From: Sinotaia quadrata
Lineage: Eukaryota > Mollusca > Gastropoda > Architaenioglossa > Viviparidae
NCBI GenBank assembly: GCA_028829895.1
Contig: CM054182.1
Coordinates: forward strand, 31,776,379-31,840,378
Length of the DNA: 64,000 nt
Direction of reading: 5' to 3'
Shown: piece after piece, positions 59,581-64,000 of the stretch
How positions within the stretch are numbered: position 1 is the stretch's first letter
Layout of the letters: the number at the start of each line of letters is the position of its first letter
Position numbers and translations under genes: made by a program
Notes under the pieces: generated by a model
Told to the model about the DNA's origin: nothing
Database searches by the model: none
What the model saw: only the letters and a program-made list of their open reading frames with translations

Positions 59581-61934
59581 TTATCATAGACTGAAGTGAA
59601 ATACCTCATCCCACTAGTTGTTTTCTGTTTTAGCCCATTCACAACTAGGTGTTCGACTGTTATGTCTGTCAGCTTGTCTCTCTCCTTGACAACATAAGTC
59701 TGTGTCTCTTTTGTGACTCTAGAATTGTCTAACTCTCCACTCGAGTATTCCCTAGTCACTGTGTGGTCAGACTCACTCGCTAGCAAGTCAGACTCCTGTG
59801 GTTGTATGAACAAGGGTTCTGTCTTAAACTCCCCAGGAGTTACTGATTGTCTCCCCTGGACCATACCGTTTATTGAACCAACATAGCCTGTCTCCACTGA
59901 CTCAGTTAATTCAATATGTCTTCTCATCAGGTCGTCAGAATCTATGATGGAAATTCTGTCAGTCTCAGTCACTAACTGGCAGTGAATGTTACCTGTCGCT
60001 ATTACACTGAATAACATCACTATGTCTACTCCCTGTGTGTTGTAGGCTACACTCCCTCTGTTTCCTCTATCATAATTCTCTGCATCTGATGTCAGTAACA
60101 GTCCTGATGCCCCACCTACTCTGGTTATCAGTCCGTCACTCCGGTTTTCATTATCTATCGATCTAGTTCTGTCACTCATTTGTACTGTGTCTTTGATCAA
60201 TTCGGGATCACACTCCGCACTTATCGTCAGTGAACCAAGGAACATATCAGTTAATGAAACCCCCTCCTCCTTACTTCTACTTGTCTCAGTTTTTGGTACG
60301 TACTCATGACATTCCTTTATCTCAACAGGTGAGTCAATAAAGGTAGTCCATGTACCGTGGCTTCTGTCTACGTCACTAAGTCCATTAAGTGATTTATCTG
60401 CAGACAGTTCTGCCATGTCTCCGACAACTGCGTGCATACACGTCAGTACACATGCATTATCGTTGACCGTCCCTAATATCTCTATGTTAGAAATACTAGA
60501 TTTCGTCCCTGTACAGTTTTCGACTATATCTTCTTCCATGTCACGTTTGGAAAAGAACTCTGTCTCAGCTCTGACAACTGTCATGTCATCTGAAGTAAAT
60601 GAATTTATCATAGGCACATTGTCTCTGTCTGTAATGCTACCTATGCTGTCATCTGGATCAAATACTTCTGTTTCCCTGGCTGTCAATGTGTTAGCACTCG
60701 AAACCTTGCATAACACCTTGCATAACGCAATAATCTTGTGTTCCAAAATTACGTCATGACTCACGTCAATCATCGGAGATCGAGATCTACCGATGTCAGT
60801 CTCAGTCTTCGTAGCTAGCACATTCTCATGACTCCCTCTTAAACTAACAGTTCGGTCAGTAGACTCAGTCGATGCGTCACTGCCTTTCAACGATACACAA
60901 CTGATAGAACCCGTTTCTATCTTCTCATGCGTATTTGTCCTGTCAGAAAAATCAGTCACTGTGTTGCTAGAAGTTTCATCACACCTTAACGGTACACAAC
61001 CGATAGAATCTGCCTCTATCTTATCATGCGCATTCAGTCCGTCAACCAAGGTGTCACACGTACACGGCGGTGTATGTGTTCGTCCAAATTCTACACGTGT
61101 TATTAAGTCCTTAACAACAGTGTCTTTTCTTGTCTCTGTTTCAAGATCAAGCTTCTGTGCGCTAACTGTTTCTGTAAACTGGTTAGCATGTTGAACTGTA
61201 ATGGTTTCGTCAAAACAATTGTTTTTGTTTTCAATCAAACTGTCTAATTCGTCTGCTGTGCTTGGTAGCGCGACTAATTTCTGTGTGTCAGTCTCCACAC
61301 TCGCGGTGTTTGACCTCGGCAAGTCAAAGTTCACGGCCTGACCTTCCTGTCGTAATTTGTCAACAGTACCCTCACCTTCCCCAGCAATTTTAGATTCTGT
61401 TTTGATTTCTGTCCACAACCATTCTAATTCTAGACTTTCTTTCCTTTCAATAAGCCTTAGCCTCTCTTTCTTCAACTTTCTAATTTCGAACGTTAGGTCT
61501 CGCATTTCAGCCTCCCCTTCCCCTTTGAATCGGAAATCTTTATCACACAACTGTTTTGCTCGTGAGCTTATTGAAGATCTAATTTCTTCCCTGTGTTCTA
61601 TTTCCTTTTCATTGAGTTCTAGTAGGACGAAAATACGTAGCTGTTCACCTCTATATTCTAGTGATATGCCTATCCCGTGTTCGCGTTTTAGAATCTCCAT
61701 GAGCTGTGAGCTCCCTACACTATTCTTCCGATAGTTGATCCCTAGATTTATCAAAGCTATAATGTGATCATCTTCTATCTCTTCTCTTTCTATCTCTCTC
61801 TCCGCTTCCTCTTTCTCTCTCTTGTCTAGTTCAGTTCTCACGTAGTTCATTAACTCTTTTTCGGTTCGGTATCCGATCAATGAACCTATCTCTCTCAGAT
61901 CCTTAATAACCTGTTCGAGATCCGAAATGTCCAT
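59466..61934 (-). CDS. LTR element ORF1, 822-residue Gag-like protein
   Basis: It starts at ATG 61934 (AAGATGG context) and ends at a TAG at 59468-59466. Residues 1-180 are charged and helical. A motif of the form GYR-x-EKEL-x-x-YV followed by a Lys/Glu/Arg-rich helix appears at residues 21-50 and again, as EYRGEQLRIFV, at 93-120. This pattern resembles the N-terminal segment of Gag proteins in some invertebrate Gypsy-type elements, as I recall them. Residues 140-175 look like a coiled coil. From about 200 onward the protein is acidic, Ser/Thr/Asp-rich and probably disordered, with a short internal repeat (HDKIEADSIGCV at 303-314 and HEKIETGSISCV at 336-347). There is no CCHC knuckle, protease or reverse transcriptase. 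Gag assignment rests on position and the N-terminus only. Confidence 0.8.
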   Translation of the reverse strand: MDISDLEQVIKDLREIGSLIGYRTEKELMNYVRTELDKREKEEAEREIEREEIEDDHIIALINLGINYRKNSVGSSQLMEILKREHGIGISLEYRGEQLRIFVLLELNEKEIEHREEIRSSISSRAKQLCDKDFRFKGEGEAEMRDLTFEIRKLKKERLRLIERKESLELEWLWTEIKTESKIAGEGEGTVDKLRQEGQAVNFDLPRSNTASVETDTQKLVALPSTADELDSLIENKNNCFDETITVQHANQFTETVSAQKLDLETETRKDTVVKDLITRVEFGRTHTPPCTCDTLVDGLNAHDKIEADSIGCVPLRCDETSSNTVTDFSDRTNTHEKIETGSISCVSLKGSDASTESTDRTVSLRGSHENVLATKTETDIGRSRSPMIDVSHDVILEHKIIALCKVLCKVSSANTLTARETEVFDPDDSIGSITDRDNVPMINSFTSDDMTVVRAETEFFSKRDMEEDIVENCTGTKSSISNIEILGTVNDNACVLTCMHAVVGDMAELSADKSLNGLSDVDRSHGTWTTFIDSPVEIKECHEYVPKTETSRSKEEGVSLTDMFLGSLTISAECDPELIKDTVQMSDRTRSIDNENRSDGLITRVGGASGLLLTSDAENYDRGNRGSVAYNTQGVDIVMLFSVIATGNIHCQLVTETDRISIIDSDDLMRRHIELTESVETGYVGSINGMVQGRQSVTPGEFKTEPLFIQPQESDLLASESDHTVTREYSSGELDNSRVTKETQTYVVKERDKLTDITVEHLVVNGLKQKTTSGMRYFTSVYDKIGRTEPPDLEGKLMLQFRYFKRLVAATEHICKPMTLD

Positions 61935-62522
61935 CTTATTTATTTAGCGCGTCTGGCTACAATAAATATCTCTCGTGATTGTGTATCTAACCGTAGGCGA
62001 TAAAACTCCGCTTTTATCCCACAATAACTTTTAGGCTACGACCTTACAAAAATTATTGAATTTATTCAGAACACCTTCCGAAATAAATTACGCGTTGGTT
62101 ACACGTTCACCTGCTTGGTTACAAGTCTGTTGTCTCCAAGGCTTTCGTAATGTCACGGCTCCGACCATACAACATTACACATTATACTTAGCACCCTAAA
62201 TATAATAGTCCGAAGTCTGTTACTACCGATAACTCTCCTAGCTGGCGGTATAACACGTCGACTTCTTACAATGAAGTATCCAGTAACACAATACTAAATA
62301 AATCATTCAATAGCTAACATGACATATTTAACTACGCTTAAATATATCAACATTAACTAACATGCACGCTACTCTGCAAAAGAATACATGCACATGTCAC
62401 AACAAAAGCAAGATAAATATTTCAACAATCCTGAATCAATAGAATATTGGCAATTCTCAGTTCGTTTCCTAAAGATATGATACGCCCTATGTATATAAAA
62501 ATGTTACAATTTAATACATATC
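61935..62522 (-). other. 5' leader of the LTR element interior
   Basis: About 590 bp between the primer-binding site and the ORF1 ATG, AT-rich and without an ORF of note. It would hold any packaging signal, which cannot be recognised by eye. Confidence 0.6.
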
Positions 62523-62540
62523 AATCCCATGACGAGGCCA
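62523..62540 (-). other. Candidate primer-binding site
   Basis: Four bases after the 5' LTR end, the minus strand reads TGGCCTCGTCATGGGATT. It begins with the TGG that pairs with a tRNA CCA tail. The priming tRNA is not assigned: the ATGGGATT part fits a T-arm like that of animal tRNA-Ser(GCT), but the acceptor-stem part does not match that tRNA in the right orientation. Confidence 0.5.
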
Positions 62541-62544
62541 CACT

Positions 62545-64000
62545 TGTTACGTTTCCAGTATTTATTTAAAGACCCTGCTTAGGAAATTATAGAACTTTAA
62601 TTTACTATTTAAATTAATTCCTTCCCGTTTAACCTAAACAGACTGGTTGCTCAAATCATCATTCGACTAAATTAAAAATGCATCTTTGTAGTCTAGATCA
62701 CAGATTTACGAAACTGATAATTTGCGTACATTAGCTAGATTGGAAATCGTTAAAAACTCTCTTAGATTCATATGCATTCATTACGTCATTCGTTTAGCTC
62801 AGACAGCCCCCATCCAATCCCATTTGGTCTATATGCATACAAATTACTACAAAAAGAGGTTCTTAACAAAATGAAATAAGATTTAATAAGTTTAACAATT
62901 AACAGCAACGATTATTCCGAGCGCGATGTCTTAAATTCTATTCAGAATTCTACCGTCCTGGTTAAAAGTCTTAACGAGAATTTCTTTGCCTTGCCAAATA
63001 GTCACTTGATTCTGGACCCTAGTAGATATACTTAACTACACTCTTGGTCGCATGTGGGGTTCAACTGGTTAGAACTTGTCCACATCCTTTGGCTCATCGT
63101 CAGTACTGCATAGCATAACAGTCAATGTCCACTCAATCACTGCATCGCTAATGTACTTGCGACGAATCGTTAACCGTAATTAACACGAGGTACTTCTGCA
63201 TAGTTCACGTATGGGTCATGAAGACACCCGAGTCGGTGTACGACTCAAGAAGTACGAAGGTAGAGAGGGATAACATAAGAAGAACCCGGCTGAAACAAAG
63301 GATTTGGGCTCTGTAACTATTTGCGTCTATATTCGCAAACCCAAGCACATGTTTCTTTGTTTAAGGTTCTGAATTTAGAATCTTTGACTATCGTGTCGTT
63401 CACAATTCAAATATGGTTATATTTAAATATACATTGTGGTCCACGTGTGTGTTACATATAACGTTACACGAACGTATGAATTCTCAAATATTTACAGCAT
63501 TAAAAATTGGAATTCACACAAAGGATTAATTCAAAATGAAGCATGAATGCTTTACAATTTTACACGAAAAATTATATGCAAGAACAATTTGAATTACAAA
63601 GAAGAATTCACCACGTGCACAGACATACTGGCGGCACTAGGGAATTTACGATTTATATAAATTAAAGATAAGAAAAGGTTACAATAATTTATATACAATA
63701 ACTTTTAGATTTGTCCCTTTACATCGAAACACGTGCTTTGGCTAAATTAGCGCTAAGCTGCACAAAATACATACGTCAATTCAATTACAAAATACAATCA
63801 ATAAATGCAATAGATACTGTAAGAAGTAGACGTGTTATTGTTACCTCTTAAAAGTAGATTTTACTGCTCTAGCGCGGGTTCATCTTCGACTCTCTTACGA
63901 CTCTGGTATGGCGGCGGGACGGAGCTATGTTAAAGCTGCCTGGTGTGTCTGCCGGTCTGGAAGTGAGTGAGAGTTTTGGCGCGTTATGATCGTATTTTAT
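62545..64000 (-). repeat. 5' LTR, first 1,456 bp visible (R/U5 side)
   Basis: Starts TGTTACGTTTCCAG like the left LTR and stays in register to the last base of the window (offset 6033 throughout). The U3 part with the E-box pair is expected just beyond the window at about 64,020-64,037. Confidence 0.93.

Larger units (their letters stand above)
56512..64000 (-). mobile_element. LTR retrotransposon, probably non-autonomous, truncated by window edge
   Basis: Direct repeats of identical order at 56512 and 62545 (offset 6033) bracket about 4.35 kb. The element is on the minus strand, so the 5' LTR is the right-hand copy and is cut by the window end. Expected full length is about 7.7 kb (1,680 + 4,353 + 1,680). 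The interior holds a candidate primer-binding site, a leader of about 0.6 kb, an 822-codon ORF, a second ORF in the -1 frame, about 0.7 kb of trailer, and a purine tract. No pol domains are visible: no YxDD reverse-transcriptase motif, no protease DTG, no integrase zinc finger and no CCHC knuckle. It resembles the class of terminal-repeat elements that keep only a Gag-type gene and borrow enzymes in trans. Confidence 0.9.

Noticed and set aside
58903..61934. Envelope gene or retrovirus-like third ORF
   Set aside because: No signal peptide, transmembrane segment or furin-type site is seen in ORF1 or ORF2, and there is no other ORF before the purine tract.

Overview
The window looks like animal nuclear DNA: AT-rich, with splice-bounded short coding exons, no bacterial operon structure, and very many simple repeats. 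A mollusc or other lophotrochozoan is my best guess, from the long TATC/GATA and CA arrays, the tRNA-like SINE fragments and the style of the LTR element. That is an inference from general appearance, not a match I could run.

Positions 1 to about 56,125 are a gene-poor landscape dominated by tandem repeats. I count more than fifty separate local minisatellite or microsatellite arrays, most with their own unit of 18 to 85 bp. Between them lie unique AT-rich stretches and a few islands that are visibly richer in G+C and CpG (about 7.5-8.5 kb, 26.9-27.2 kb, 34.6-36.2 kb, 45.3-46.3 kb, 49.8-50.8 kb). Two islands contain a plausible protein-coding exon: 8006-8167 on the minus strand (54 codons, ATG to a GTGAGT donor) and 35699-36172 on the plus strand (AG acceptor to GTGAGT donor, His/Ser/Gly-rich, like the disordered N-terminus of a nuclear regulator). 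The other islands look like promoters or conserved non-coding elements. A diverged inverted pair of a dispersed repeat lies at 22.2-23.0 and 24.9-25.6 kb. Possible tRNA-derived SINE fragments occur at about 16.5, 29.3 and 37.7 kb, and a possible solo LTR at 5.4-6.3 kb.

Positions 56,512-64,000 are the clearest structure: most of a young LTR retrotransposon on the minus strand. Its 3' LTR (56,512-58,191, 1,680 bp) and the visible 1,456 bp of its 5' LTR (62,545 to the window edge) are colinear, and I saw no difference between them. It has TG...CA ends, a purine tract next to the 3' LTR and a candidate primer-binding site next to the 5' LTR. The roughly 4.35-kb interior has one 822-residue ORF with a Gag-like helical N-terminus, followed by a second ORF in the -1 frame that overlaps it by up to 115 nt. 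I see no protease, reverse transcriptase, RNase H, integrase or zinc knuckle, so it is probably a Gag-type non-autonomous element mobilised by a partner elsewhere. Its U3 has two perfect CACGTG E-boxes 6 bp apart just upstream of a TATA-like box. This element is the most interesting thing in the window.
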